Source of the DNA: Cheiracanthium punctorium
Taxonomy: Eukaryota; Arthropoda; Arachnida; Araneae; Cheiracanthiidae
Assembly: GCA_038373885.1 (NCBI GenBank)
Contig: JAWZYV010010247.1
Span: 62,001 to 126,000 of the forward strand
Reading direction: 5' to 3'
Length of the DNA stretch: 64,000 nucleotides
Both the position numbers and the translations under genes were made by a program. Within the stretch, counting starts at the first letter, position 1, and each line of letters starts with the position of its first letter. The notes below the pieces were generated by a model. That model saw nothing but the letters and a program-made list of their open reading frames with translations. It made no database searches and was not told where the DNA came from. Positions 12,639-21,665 of this stretch are shown in pieces.

Positions 12639-12839
12639 TAGGGATGAACTCGAGACAAAAAACTGGCGTTTCGTGTCTCGCAAAACAACCTAAAAGCTTT
12701 GTCTCGTCCCACAAAATCCCAATATCGTAATGTTGAAAATGCTTGTCTCGTCTCCCAAAGCTTAAAAGTTTTGTCTCGTCCCACAAAATCCCAATATCGT
12801 AATGTTGAAAATGTTTGTCTCGTCTCGCATCCGTCCTTA
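12639..12839. mobile_element. hAT-type MITE with perfect 8-bp target duplication
   Basis: GCTATGGA flanks the 201-bp element on both sides (12631-12638 and 12840-12847), a perfect 8-bp duplication as produced by hAT transposases. The ends are inverted: TAGGGATGAACTCGAGAC on the left and, read inward, TAAGGACGGATGCGAGAC on the right. Inside, a 72-bp unit containing TCTCGTCCCACAAAATCCC is directly duplicated (about 12697-12768 and 12769-12839). The open frame of 83 codons over it is just this duplication read in frame. Confidence 0.8.
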
Positions 12840-13136
12840 GCTATGGAGGAATCGTACGTTCACAGACTTAGATATAGCACGATCATCCACGACCGGCAGA
12901 TATGCCGAATAGCGTCAGCCTCTCAAAGGAAATACTCGACCCTTTTTTAGACATTAGTTGCATAAGCGTCCTCTAGCGTCCCTTAGCGACGAATCATGAT
13001 GATATCTACTACTAAGGCACGCATGCGCACAACACGAAATTAATGATTATGACTCACAGTGCCATCTTGCAGGCAAATTTCGTTTCGCTCTTTTAGAATG
13101 CGTCGATGATAGTCCTATATCCAAGTCCGTGTCTAC

Positions 13137-14293
13137 CCCAGACAGCACAGCAAACTTGCAGCAAGCTTCATTTATTAAGTCAATAAACTTGAATTAAGCT
13201 TGAAAATTTCAAGCGTGTAAGCTTAATGCAAGCTTGAATCAAGTGTTCTAGTTTACACTTGCCCAGCTTGCATTAAGCTTGACATAGCAAGCTTAAAAAA
13301 TTTTCTAAATAGACGGGGCGTCCGTCGGCGAAAGCATCCCACATACTTTATTTTTCCACACATTTTCCCTCTATGCTGAAATTTTAAGTTATTTTAATTT
13401 GTTTCCATCAAACGTCCGCGGCCGGGTTCGATCTGGGGAACTATGGGCTGGGAGGTCAGCGTGCTAACCGTTTCGCCAATAAGCCTCGAGCTGCTATGAC
13501 TAAAGTTTGAAGTGACTGGTACGTTTTCTGGCCAGATCGATCAGTATGGGCGATGTTTCTTTTATTTTAACGATAAGTTTCTTTTATTTTTCTATGGGAT
13601 GATTCAAAATTTAAATAATGTTATGTGTGATTTATAGACTCTACTAATAGGGAAATAAGCATAATATAAACTTAAAAGCAGGACACGCTTTCAAACTTTT
13701 AATATCCCAACACTCATGTTGAGCAATACTGCTGGCCAAAATCGAGACAAACGACTGATTTTTAAATCAATTTCGTAGTGTAATTGTATTTTATTTTGAA
13801 GAATTTCCATATTTGGAAATATAGAATCGTAAAGTATATTAACTAACTAAATTGTGTTAATAATATTAAAATTTATTTTTTGGGATAATTAATTAGTAAA
13901 TGGAATTACTAATGTTAATTAGATGTAAATAAAATTAAAACTTCCCTCGTGTTACACTTCAGAGGGGCTTATCCCATTCATTCCTTCACCTTGCGTGTTC
14001 TAATGTCCAGGTTTTGTGCGATAATAAAATAAAACACAACTTTTACGAACTTTTCTTTATTTAATGTGAGCAAATTTGAGAAACGGTAGACAATTAATGT
14101 CCATTCTCTTTCACAGATGGCGCCATCACTGCACGCTTTCGAAACGGAAAATCAAGCTGTATTCCAGCTTAACATTTCAAATGACTTTTGATAGCTTGTT
14201 GCAAGCTTAAATTGAATTGAACTGTCAAGCTTGTATTATTACGTCAAATTCAAAGAAATGTCAAGCTTGATTTAAGCTTATGTGCTGTCTGGG
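13137..14293. mobile_element. Inverted-repeat element with AAGCTTG-rich ends
   Basis: The segment begins CCCAGACAGCACA and ends with the exact complement (14281-14293). Within about 170 bp of each end the word AAGCTTG or its complement occurs many times in both orientations (13160-13300 and 14165-14280). The middle is AT-rich and non-coding apart from a tRNA-like patch at 13415-13490. I see no target duplication. Dense subterminal repeats with short terminal repeats suggest a DNA transposon whose transposase binds AAGCTTG, but I cannot assign a superfamily. Confidence 0.65.
13415..13490 (-). repeat. tRNA-like segment with Pol III A and B boxes
   Basis: On the minus strand the A-box-like word TGGCGAAACGG (13468-13478) fits the consensus TRGYNNARNGG, and GATCGAACC (13425-13433) fits GWTCRANNC. 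The spacing of about 35-45 bp is as in tRNA genes. Flanking bases do not form a convincing full acceptor stem by eye. It could be a SINE head, a tRNA pseudogene or a Pol III promoter captured by the surrounding element. Confidence 0.5.
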
Positions 14294-14697
14294 ACGTTCA
14301 GTGGTGTCGTTTGGGAGGGGGGGGAATACGGGCCGCACTAGGGGGCACCAGCAGAGGAGGGGGGGGGTGACAAAAAAAATGTTGTTTTTAAAATTTTCAA
14401 GTAATTCGAATAAAAGATCATTTGGTGATGAAAAGACTTCCGAGATTAGAAATAAGAATGAATACAATGAAAGACACACTTGAGGAGATAAAATGTGTTA
14501 TTTCATCTCAATTTTTTTTCCAGTTTAAAATTTTGAATGTTTTCCTCATAAAACAGGAATATAGCAGGTTGTTCTCAACTTATCTGTAGTCATTTCATAA
14601 ATTTTGTTCCACTTTTAACCGGGGTTGTAACTAAGAACACTTTCTCTGCTGGGGGGCTAGGGGTGCAGTAAAAATTGCACATGCCCTTGCTCAAGTG
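14294..14697. other. Gene-free stretch with G-rich runs
   Basis: Runs of G at about 14317-14324 and 14358-14367 stand out. Overlapping short open frames on both strands look like chance. No known element was recognised. Confidence 0.35.
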
Positions 14698-14742
14698 AGG
14701 GTAATAATGTACAGCAATGCAGTGTCTGTACATTACTACCCT
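14698..14742. repeat. Short hairpin
   Basis: AGGGTAATAATGTACAG pairs with CTGTACATTACTACCCT across an 11-base loop, with one mismatch in 17 bases. There is no T-tract or other sign of a terminator. Confidence 0.7.
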
Positions 14743-14989
14743 GTGTATACTGTAAAACATCTTGTTATCTTTATATATCGGTATTTATTATTATTTGTAC
14801 GAGGGTTCCGAAGTGAAAGAAAGTATTGCTAGCGCTTCCACTCGAACCTCTTTACGTAAGAAGTTCCAGAAGAGAAGCTTAATAAAACTGGGTTGCAGTA
14901 AAATTACGCAACACTATAAACACCTTGGGAGATACCGTTTTTATTATTTACGTGAAGAGGAGTATTAAACCATCCTCTCAAACCTTGTT

Positions 14990-15390
14990 CAACTAGCTGC
15001 CTTCCTCGACCAGTTTTGGCTGTCGATGGCCGCTTCGCGGCCAAAATGTGCACCCTAGAGCACACTGGCCGCTTCGCGACTGGCTTGTGCAAACTACGGT
15101 GCACCGGCATCTTCGCAAACGAAGTTTGCAACCTGCGGGTCGTCCACCTTCAGCAACCAGCTGGTCCGACCGCTTCACGTCCAGCCTATGCAACGTACGG
15201 GCCGCTTTTCCATGTTTCGGTGAGCAGCAGCATCTAGCGACGAGCTGGTCCACCGACGACCTCTTCGCGACCAAAACGTGCAACGTACGGGCTACCCACC
15301 TTCGGCGATCCCCTGGTCCGCCAACTGGCCGCTTCGATAAAAAAAAAATGAACAACCTAAAGGCCGCTCGCCTTTGACGACCAGCTGAAT
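14990..15390 (+). repeat. GC-rich degenerate tandem repeat island
   Basis: About 400 bp of GC-rich DNA in an AT-rich region repeats variants of GGCCGCTTCGCG(A/G)CCAA, GTGCAACGTACGGGC and AGCTGGTCC, at spacings of about 40 to 80 bp. Open frames of 68 to 120 codons exist on both strands because the repeat lacks stops. None resembles a known protein, so I do not call a gene. The tract ends at an A run (15342-15349). Confidence 0.6.
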
Positions 15391-15408
15391 GAGGAGGGGG
15401 ATATTAAC

Positions 15409-15624
15409 TGTGTCAGTCTAACAACTACGTCTGTGATTTTATTTTTTAAAAATTGGAGTCGTGTTTCAACAACTCAACTCTGAACTCTACAATTTCTTTC
15501 TGTTTTCTTAAGATATTGGATTCAACAGAAAGAAATTCTAAAGTTCAGAGTTGAGTTGTTGAAACACGACTCTAATTTTTTAAAAATAAAAATCATAGGC
15601 GTAGTCGTTAGACTGGCTAACACA
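15409..15624. mobile_element. Long hairpin foldback element
   Basis: Arms of about 95 bp with few mismatches flank a loop of about 20 bp. Matching words include GTCGTGTTTCAACAACTCAA on the left and its complement at about 15555. No coding capacity. It is probably a palindromic MITE; a target duplication is not clear. If transcribed, it would give a near-perfect double-stranded hairpin. Confidence 0.75.
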
Positions 15625-15746
15625 GAGGCACGAAGTATACCTTACTGGTCGGCAATTTTTTTAAGCGAATTTTCACGGGCCAGCGATGCTGGACGGCTTG
15701 CCGGGTAGTAATTATAGATTTACGACAAAAACAAAATAAACGACAC

Positions 15747-16470
15747 CAGGGGCGTAGCCAGGCGCGGATAGGGGGGTCACAACCCTCCCCCCCCATGAGG
15801 AATTTTTTGCCGTACAAAATGTATATTCTTCACTCACTTATCACACACACATATACATATAACATAATAAATCAAAAGCCCGCTAAAATCCCAAATTTCT
15901 AGAACTATGCAGTTTCAATTCAGTTGGAACAAAGGAATTCGCTTCCAAAAACTGCAATTACTACACGGTCCCTTGCAATTCCTTTGTAATTTTGTAGACG
16001 GTCTCCACGTCCTGTCAATCTGGCGTCTTAAAAGTCATAACAAACCTTGAAAAACCGCTGGCTAGATTTTGGGATCTCCCAATGTTTGCAACGTGCATGG
16101 ATCGTGTGACACGACCTCAAAAGTTAATAAAAGGGGCTGATGCAGCCCAGCAGCGACTTTTTCACGTGACCGCAACTGCCAAAGAAATCTGTATCAAATT
16201 GTCTAATAAAAATATGTTAACCCGCATGATCTCCTCTACTTGGCAACGACTGCCAGTTCTAGCAGTCGCGGACGGCCGGAGATCTCTAACGCCAGGGTCC
16301 CACCGAGCCGCTCCGCCTCGCTTTCTGTCCAATGACGATGTTATGGCCCAACACCGAGAATGGGTCTCAGCGAAAACTCAACAGCAAGCCGTTTAATGCT
16401 ACATACATATATGGGAGTTGCAGTACTCGTAACCACCCCCCCCCATGAAACATTCCTGAGTACGACACTG
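15747..16470 (+). mobile_element. hAT MITE family h1, copy with internal insert
   Basis: It starts CAGGGGCGTAGCCAGG and ends with a degraded complement (GTACGACACTG). It is flanked by AACGACAC (15739-15746) and AATGACAC (16471-16478), a 7 of 8 match to an 8-bp hAT duplication. The outer parts match the 160-170-bp h1 copies at 21498, 26366 and 42314: a GGGGGTCA tract, TTTTTTGCC, AAATGTATATTCTTCACTCA, then GAGTTGCAGTA. Between the two halves sits 542 bp (15862-16403) absent from other copies, bracketed by TACATATA on both sides. Confidence 0.75.
16082..16396 (+). CDS. Unidentified ORF in the insert of an h1 element
   Basis: A 104-codon frame starting at ATG 16082 lies inside the 542-bp insert and is more GC-balanced than its surroundings. 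The product is basic, with a segment near residues 50-80 rich in Arg and Pro. I see no zinc finger, DDE catalytic motif, signal peptide or membrane segment. It could be a fragment of a transposase or captured host exon, or simply chance. I do not recognise it and give it low weight. Confidence 0.15.
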   Translation: MFATCMDRVTRPQKLIKGADAAQQRLFHVTATAKEICIKLSNKNMLTRMISSTWQRLPVLAVADGRRSLTPGSHRAAPPRFLSNDDVMAQHREWVSAKTQQQAV

Positions 16471-16489
16471 AATGACACCAAATTAACCT

Positions 16490-16790
16490 AAATAAAAGCT
16501 GTGATCCAACAACTTTGAAATCAAAATCCACCCGGTCAAACCAATTCAAAATTAAACAAACCTTTATGGCAAAAACATATGTCACCAAAAACAATCTAAA
16601 ACACCCAATTAAACACTTCAAAATTAAGCAATGCTTATGGATTTATGATAAACATAAAACAAATGCCCCAAAACAATCGAAATCAAAGTTACGATCTAAA
16701 AACGTTGAAATCAAAGTGCATCCGTTTAAATGAATTCAAAATTAAACAAACGCTGTCAACAAAACAATCTAAAACACAGACACACTTTTA
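16490..16790 (+). repeat. Degenerate direct repeats, about 190 bp apart
   Basis: Words such as TTGAAATCAAA, AATTCAAAATTAAACAAA and CAATCTAAAACAC occur in the same order at about 16515-16610 and again at 16703-16785. A weaker partial copy lies between them. It is AT-rich and non-coding; it could be an old minisatellite. Confidence 0.5.
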
Positions 16791-17304
16791 AAATAGGATT
16801 TCACAAATGTCACGCCGTTAACATTTAAAAACATTCGGGTGAGAGCAGTGGGGAAAAAAAAATAAAAAAGTGACTTCCACAAACAACAACAAATACGTGT
16901 TTCTCATCCCAAAGAGAGTTGCCAATTTCTAAAAAAGAATTTATACAATAGGTGTTTAAGTGTTTTGCAAACAAAATTTTACACATTCTCAATAAATATG
17001 CCCAAAATCTATCAAATTTTTCAGTTAAATAGAACTTAAATAAAACTGTCCTTGGATTGCTTGTCACGCATTCGCCAGAATATGACGTCATCTAAATGTT
17101 CAGTGACTTTTTTTCAAATAATCAAGGAATGAATCGTCTTCGCTTCTCTCTTTACTTTTCAAGGCGTGATATCTCGATAGATATTTAGAGTTGAAAGTAG
17201 CTGCAAGTTAAGGAAAGGTTAACTTTTTAGAGATGTTTCGAACTGTATAAAAAGCTTTCCATTTAGTTAGAGATAAAAATGTCATTTTTATCAAAATTTC
17301 ACCA

Positions 17305-17651
17305 GGGCGGCAGATGCACCGGGAGCGATGAGTCGATCCCGGATTTGTTACGGACACGACTTTTATTATTTAGGTACCTCAAATTGGTGGTGTGTAAAAT
17401 TGTATAATAGCCTTGTAATTTTTGAAAGAACTTTCTTCACCACCTAACTACCGAACTATCACCAGAATGATATTTTTGCAGAAATGAAACATTTGTTTAG
17501 TGTACAAAGAAAAAATGTTATACCCCAATGTTGTTAACGATTTTGCTTATTCTTATGCAGAATTAACTTTAGCCTGTGTGTGCGGAGGAAGGGGGGAGGT
17601 TGATACAGGATGTATCCGCTCCTGGTGACACTATGCTTAGCGACGCCACTG
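17305..17651. mobile_element. Candidate hAT relic
   Basis: The left boundary reads CAGGGCGGCAGATGCACCGG; the right boundary read inward reads CAGTGGCGTCGCTAAGCATA. Slightly further in, GCACCGGGAGCG and TCACCAGGAGCG match. No 8-bp duplication is visible, and the match is weak enough that the pairing could be coincidence. Confidence 0.3.
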
Positions 17652-18114
17652 TCTACGTTAAAAAAACTTAAACACGTATTCCATCAACATGGTGAAAAAC
17701 TTCCCACTCATTTTATTAGCTATTCAACTTAAAATGGAACCGCTTGCTTCTGTCAAATTTAAGTGGATTTTAGAGTCACTTTAAATGACTTATTTTCCAT
17801 CGGAAAGCTACATTGGCTCCGATTGGAATGCGCATTTAAACAGCATTGCGAAATTACCTGTTTACGCCGTGGGCTATCTGCCTATCCTTGTTAGAGTACG
17901 CTCTGAATGCCATTTAAATTGACAAATACGAATAGGTTAACTTTTCATTGCATTCCGAAGCATTTATTTCTCTGAATTGTACCTTTAGAGGATTCGATCT
18001 TTTTTTTTTTCCTTGCGTCTCTTTAATAATATTCTGAGAAAGAGAGGTGTTTTAAATTTACTCTGACGTATGAACAATGGAAATCTGGAAGACAAAATGC
18101 AATTTGTGTTTTCT

Positions 18115-18442
18115 TTAACCCCTTAAGCGGTTTGCCCGTACATTGTACGTGCTACCCAAAATTGGCCTCAACTGGTTTGCCCGTATAGCGTACGGGCATC
18201 GATATTTTCTCCTTTCCTTTTCTGATTTGCCCGAATATTTCATTATTGTGAAGAGACTATTTAGTATTAATATTTTTCAATAGATAGCGTGGTTTGTCCA
18301 TGTAACTGAAATGCTTTTCCTGCGGGTTTTTCATCCTAGCGAGAGAGCGGGAATATTTCATTATGAAAATTTTGCTCTATTGCAAATAATATGCCTTTTT
18401 TGGAAGCATTTCGCTAAAAAAATTGAGCGCTTAAAGGGTTAA
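18115..18442. mobile_element. TTAA-flanked MITE, family 3 (piggyBac-like)
   Basis: TTAA occurs at both ends (18115-18118 and 18439-18442). The inverted termini are CCCCTTAAGCGG and, read inward, CCCTTTAAGCGC. The left part repeats TTTGCCCGTA twice, each followed by a short palindrome containing TACG. Length about 328 bp; no coding region. Assignment to piggyBac rests on TTAA plus CCC-starting termini. Confidence 0.7.
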
Positions 18443-19076
18443 AATGCAGAAGAAAGGCAAAAAGTAATTAATATGTAAAAATATGATCTAAAAATAAATA
18501 ATCAAATGAAATAAATCAGGCAAACGCACTTATCATGCATAGTATACGTATAGTACCAGAATGTCGATTTTTTCAACTGAAAAAAAAAAAGAGTTTTGTT
18601 TTTAGCGTGGAAAAATCTTAGTAGGAAAAAGATAAACTTTCTATTAGGTGTAAAAGATAGCAATTTCATTTTTTTACGTAAAATTCAAACAAATAAATTT
18701 TCAACAAGAATTGAATTACAAAAAAGCTGTGCCTATGAGCATAGGTTATAGACTCATATTTGTTAAAATTTAATATATAATTTTTTTTTTCAAGAAAAAT
18801 GGCTACCCTCCCCCTTTTTTCACGGCTACCCTCCTTGCAGGATTATATTCAAAACGTCCTGAAATCAATTTTTAGGTATTCGTGAGTGTAGTATTTGGCA
18901 GCAAGAATTTTTTGGATCTGTTCTTCTTTGAGACATTCATTGAGATCATGAATTGCAGGATATGTGTCAATAGCGTTTTATCCCCGTAAGTTACGAATTC
19001 TGGAAAATGCTCTCCAATCCAACCCCTATTCTAAAGATCTCACAGGTGTCCCAAATTTTGTGTTATTAGCTTCAGT
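18443..19076. other. Gene-free stretch
   Basis: No gene was recognised. A short direct repeat of GGCTACCCTCC occurs at about 18799 and 18824. Confidence 0.35.
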
Positions 19077-19220
19077 CAGGGGCATTGCCAACTGGGGGGA
19101 TAGGGGGTCAGACCCCCCGTTTCATGAGGAATGTTATGCCATACAAAATATATATTCTTCACTCACTTATTACATGCACGTATACATGTTGCAGTAGTCG
19201 TAACCCCCCTATGAAAAGGG
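19077..19220 (+). mobile_element. hAT MITE family h1, decayed copy
   Basis: It begins CAGGGGCATTGCCAACTGGG and follows the h1 consensus (AAATATATATTCTTCACTCA, then GTTGCAGTAGTCGTAACCCC). The right terminal repeat is degraded beyond recognition, so neither the right boundary nor a duplication can be fixed. Confidence 0.65.
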
Positions 19221-19431
19221 TACCGTAGCAACCAATTTTAAGTCGTTCTAGTGATTGCTATGGCACTCCTATGAAAAAGGAGAGTTTCTTTAATGTACTC
19301 TATAGATCTTGTCGAAAGCTATATAAGTTTGGAATTTAGGTATTATTTAAACATTATTAATTTATTGGTTTGGAATTATTTAAACAAAAGTAACGAGTTT
19401 TGCATGAATGGGCTTATATTGAAAATATACG

Positions 19432-19512
19432 GCAGTGGTTCCCACCCTTTTTATTTCTTGAGAACCTCTTCTAAAAATCTGAAACTGGTGAACCCCTCGT
19501 GTACCAGCATAG
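19432..19512 (+). mobile_element. hAT-Charlie-like left end, truncated by an LTR
   Basis: CAGTGGTTCCCACCCTTTTT is the classic start of hAT-Charlie-type elements. About 80 bp follow before the sequence changes abruptly to the gypsy LTR at 19513. No right end could be found nearby. Confidence 0.5.
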
Positions 19513-19740
19513 TGTTACGAATTTTCGGGGCAAACCGCTGTTCTGAGGTTTAAAATAGTTTAAAATTCGTGTTCTACACTTCAAAAAGTTAAATTTTGCG
19601 TTTTTATGCATCAAAATCGGTTAACTAGAACTAGGGATATGGAGTTTTAGGTTTCCCCATAGGTATACATAGCGTTTCCTAGAAATCTCGATAAATATGG
19701 GTTGTAGGACTTCGTTAACCACACTTTTTGGGGACTTATT

Positions 19741-19780
19741 TTTGGCGCCAAACTTGGGGGCATTTCGGTCATTTGGCGCG
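19741..19780 (+). promoter_or_regulatory. E2F-like sites in the gypsy LTR
   Basis: TTTGGCGCCAAA at 19741-19752 is a perfect palindrome matching the E2F consensus TTTSGCGCSAAA. A second half-type site, TTTGGCGCG, follows at 19772-19780. Both lie in the presumed U3 region upstream of the TATA box. That these bind E2F is inference from the motif only. Confidence 0.35.
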
Positions 19781-19932
19781 ATTTTCTCAATGGGGTTTGT
19801 AAAGCTAGTTTTCTTTCATTAACATTAGACATCAGTCTAATATTGCTCTATTACGTAATTAAAATTCGCGCTTTACAGGGATCTTTCGAGAAACAGTTTC
19901 TTCCAGAAATTTCTAATTGCTTCTGCGCCATC

Positions 19933-19970
19933 TATAAAAATGAGCGGGCTGTCCCGGCCCAGTCAGTCTG
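19933..19970 (+). promoter_or_regulatory. LTR core promoter: TATA box and initiator
   Basis: TATAAAAA at 19933-19940 is followed after about 20 bp by CAGTCAGTCTG (19960-19970). This contains an arthropod initiator-like TCAGT, so the TATA-to-start distance of about 30 bp is normal for RNA polymerase II. A GC-rich, stop-rich leader follows. This would be the U3/R boundary of the LTR. Confidence 0.5.
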
Positions 19971-20070
19971 CAGTCTGTCCGCTGTCGTGAGAGAGCAGAG
20001 GAACCTGAGCTCTGGTGGGAAGCTGCGCTTCATTATTTTACGCGCTTTTGAAGCGGTCTTTTGCTTGTTT

Positions 20071-20468
20071 TTAACCCTTTAACGCGCAGTGTTCCCGCTC
20101 TGGAAACACCAAAGTCTGGTAGCACCTCATTTCCCGTAAAAAATGGTCACGATTATTTTTAACAGCACTGACATCTGCTGAAAAATGGAAGAATGCGAGA
20201 ACAGTTGGATAGATGGCCCAATGCTGAAAAAAGGGCAGCCGTTGCCATCGCTCGACTTAACTACCAGCAAGGTGGCGGACGACCGAAACGTCATGAGACG
20301 CAGCTGGCTGTGCGCGGGCACAGCCAGCTGCGTCAAAAAAGGGTCTCTATATCTGTGGCACGCGATGAACGTTTCGGTCGTCCGCCACCTTGCTGGTAGT
20401 TAAGTCGAGCGATGGCAACTGCTGCCCTTTTTTCAGCATTGGGAAAGGGTTGCGCCTCAAAGGGTTAA
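20071..20468 (+). mobile_element. TTAA-flanked foldback MITE, family 2, complete copy
   Basis: TTAACCCTTTAACGCGCAGT at the left and, read inward, TTAACCCTTTGAGGCGCAAC at the right give TTAA-bounded inverted termini. The right part of the element is itself a long palindrome. Arms of about 100 bp, containing GCCATCGCTCGACTTAACTA, flank a perfect 14-bp central hairpin (CGCAGCTGGCTGTG and complement around 20299-20331). The left about 140 bp is outside the palindrome. It is inserted within the gypsy LTR and so is younger than that insertion. Confidence 0.85.
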
Positions 20469-20730
20469 ATGCTGTATGTAAATTTTTCATTGCTGAATCT
20501 TGAGGGATAGTTTATGATTTCCCTCGTAAATTTCCACTGAATTTTTGCCTGTGGAAGTGTTTCATTTTGTGTGAGAAATACAGCATTTGCGAAAGCTTCT
20601 GTACTAAGCGGACTGTCATGTGTACGTTACTGTCTGATTGTGCTTGTGAATTGTGTACAGCTAATTGTTCGACGAAGTTCTAGAAGCAATAAAGTTCGTG
20701 TACCATCGATGGAATGTCGGTGGTATACAA

Positions 20731-20894
20731 AAGGCCACGCTTTCATACCCCCTTTACCACGTGATGTTGCTGAACTGTGTGGACGGATTGCACGTGCTGT
20801 CCATAGCGTTGATAGCATCATATTGAGTAGAATGTGGCAGGAACTGGACTATCGCATGGATGAATGCCATGTGACCAAGGGTCGACACACGTAG
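20731..20894 (+). pseudogene. Tc3-like (DUF4817-class) transposase C-terminal fragment
   Basis: An open segment ending at the TAG near 20892 reads IPPLPRDVAELCGRIARAV, then MWQELDYRMDECHVTKG. This is the characteristic end of arthropod Tc3-like transposases, a PPLP motif followed by a helix ending in WQELDYRLDVCR-type sequence. Only about 55 residues remain. The DNA-binding and catalytic domains are absent. The frame upstream runs into LTR sequence, so the ATG at 20571 is not its start. Confidence is good for the family, and the fragment is clearly non-functional. Confidence 0.7.
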
Positions 20895-21489
20895 ATTACC
20901 TGCAAGCTATGTAAATAGAACTTGAATTGCTTCCGTATTCTTTCAAATGTTCTTATTTGCTGTATTAATCTTAATTTTGGTACTACAGCGTTTCGAAACC
21001 CGGGAGGAAATTCCGACTAACCCTGATTTTTCTGTTATGCATTGCAATCAATTGCTAGTAGACCATGTTTTTTTATCGTTTTATTTTTTAATGATCTCAC
21101 TATAAATATTTCCTGTTCATTCACGGATATGTCGATTCAAAATCCTCTTTGTATCCCTAAGTTCATCGTAGATTTTTCAATTTAGCAGTAAAGTGCTGTT
21201 TCTTTCCCGTCTGGTTTTTCTGCTGACATATTTTTGTGGACCGAATTTTGCGGAGACATGTCTTTATGGCCGGCACGTTTTCGTCGCATTTTTCAGTAGG
21301 GTTGCTACATAGCGCAGGTAGGAGAATGAAATCTTTAAAATTGAAAAGGTTTGCAATTTTTGGTGATTCACAGAGAAGCTTTCGTGCCAAAAAGAGTTCC
21401 CAAAACTGAACCTAGCTTGGAGATATCTTCCATATTTGGCGAGAAACTAGCAAAAGTTACAGTTTATTGAAAAGGGCAAGTATAGATAG
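20895..21489. other. Gene-free stretch
   Basis: Nothing was recognised beyond short chance frames. Part of it may be the 3' end of the Tc3-like transposon. Confidence 0.3.
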
Positions 21490-21497
21490 AATAAGCT

Positions 21498-21665
21498 CAG
21501 AGTCGTGACCAAGGGGGGGGTTAGGGGGGTCATAACCCCCCCATGAGGAATTTTTTGCCATATAAAATGTATATTCTTCACTCCCTCATCACACACATGT
21601 ATGCACATATGTGAGTTGCAGTAGTCGTAACTCCCCCCCATGAAAAATTTCTGGCTACGCCCCTG
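21498..21665 (+). mobile_element. hAT MITE family h1
   Basis: It runs from a degraded left terminus (CAGAGTCGTGACCAAGGGGG) to the intact right terminus TGGCTACGCCCCTG. The flanks AATAAGCT (21490-21497) and AATACACT (21666-21673) agree at 6 of 8 bases, consistent with an old hAT duplication. The body matches the other h1 copies, with inverted GGGGGTTA and TAACCCCC tracts near the ends. Confidence 0.75.

Larger units (their letters stand above)
19513..20710 (+). mobile_element. Ty3/gypsy LTR, interrupted copy
   Basis: It starts TGTTACGAATTTTCGGGGCA and follows the LTR at 63802-64000 for its whole visible length (about 190 bp) with scattered mismatches, in the same orientation. Beyond that I infer continuation through a TATA-box promoter region to 20070, where a TTAA element (20071-20468) interrupts it. 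It then continues to an AATAAA signal at 20688-20693. No gag or pol adjoins, so it is probably a solo LTR. The 3' boundary is approximate, set by the start of transposase-like coding sequence near 20731, and no target duplication was confirmed. Confidence 0.7.

Noticed and set aside
15048..15377. Overlapping frames of 109 and 120 codons on opposite strands
   Set aside because: GC-rich tandem repeats lack stop codons in several frames; no frame shows conserved domains.
20193..20403. Open frames of 68-72 codons across the TTAA element
   Set aside because: They lie within a palindromic MITE and are read from its arms.
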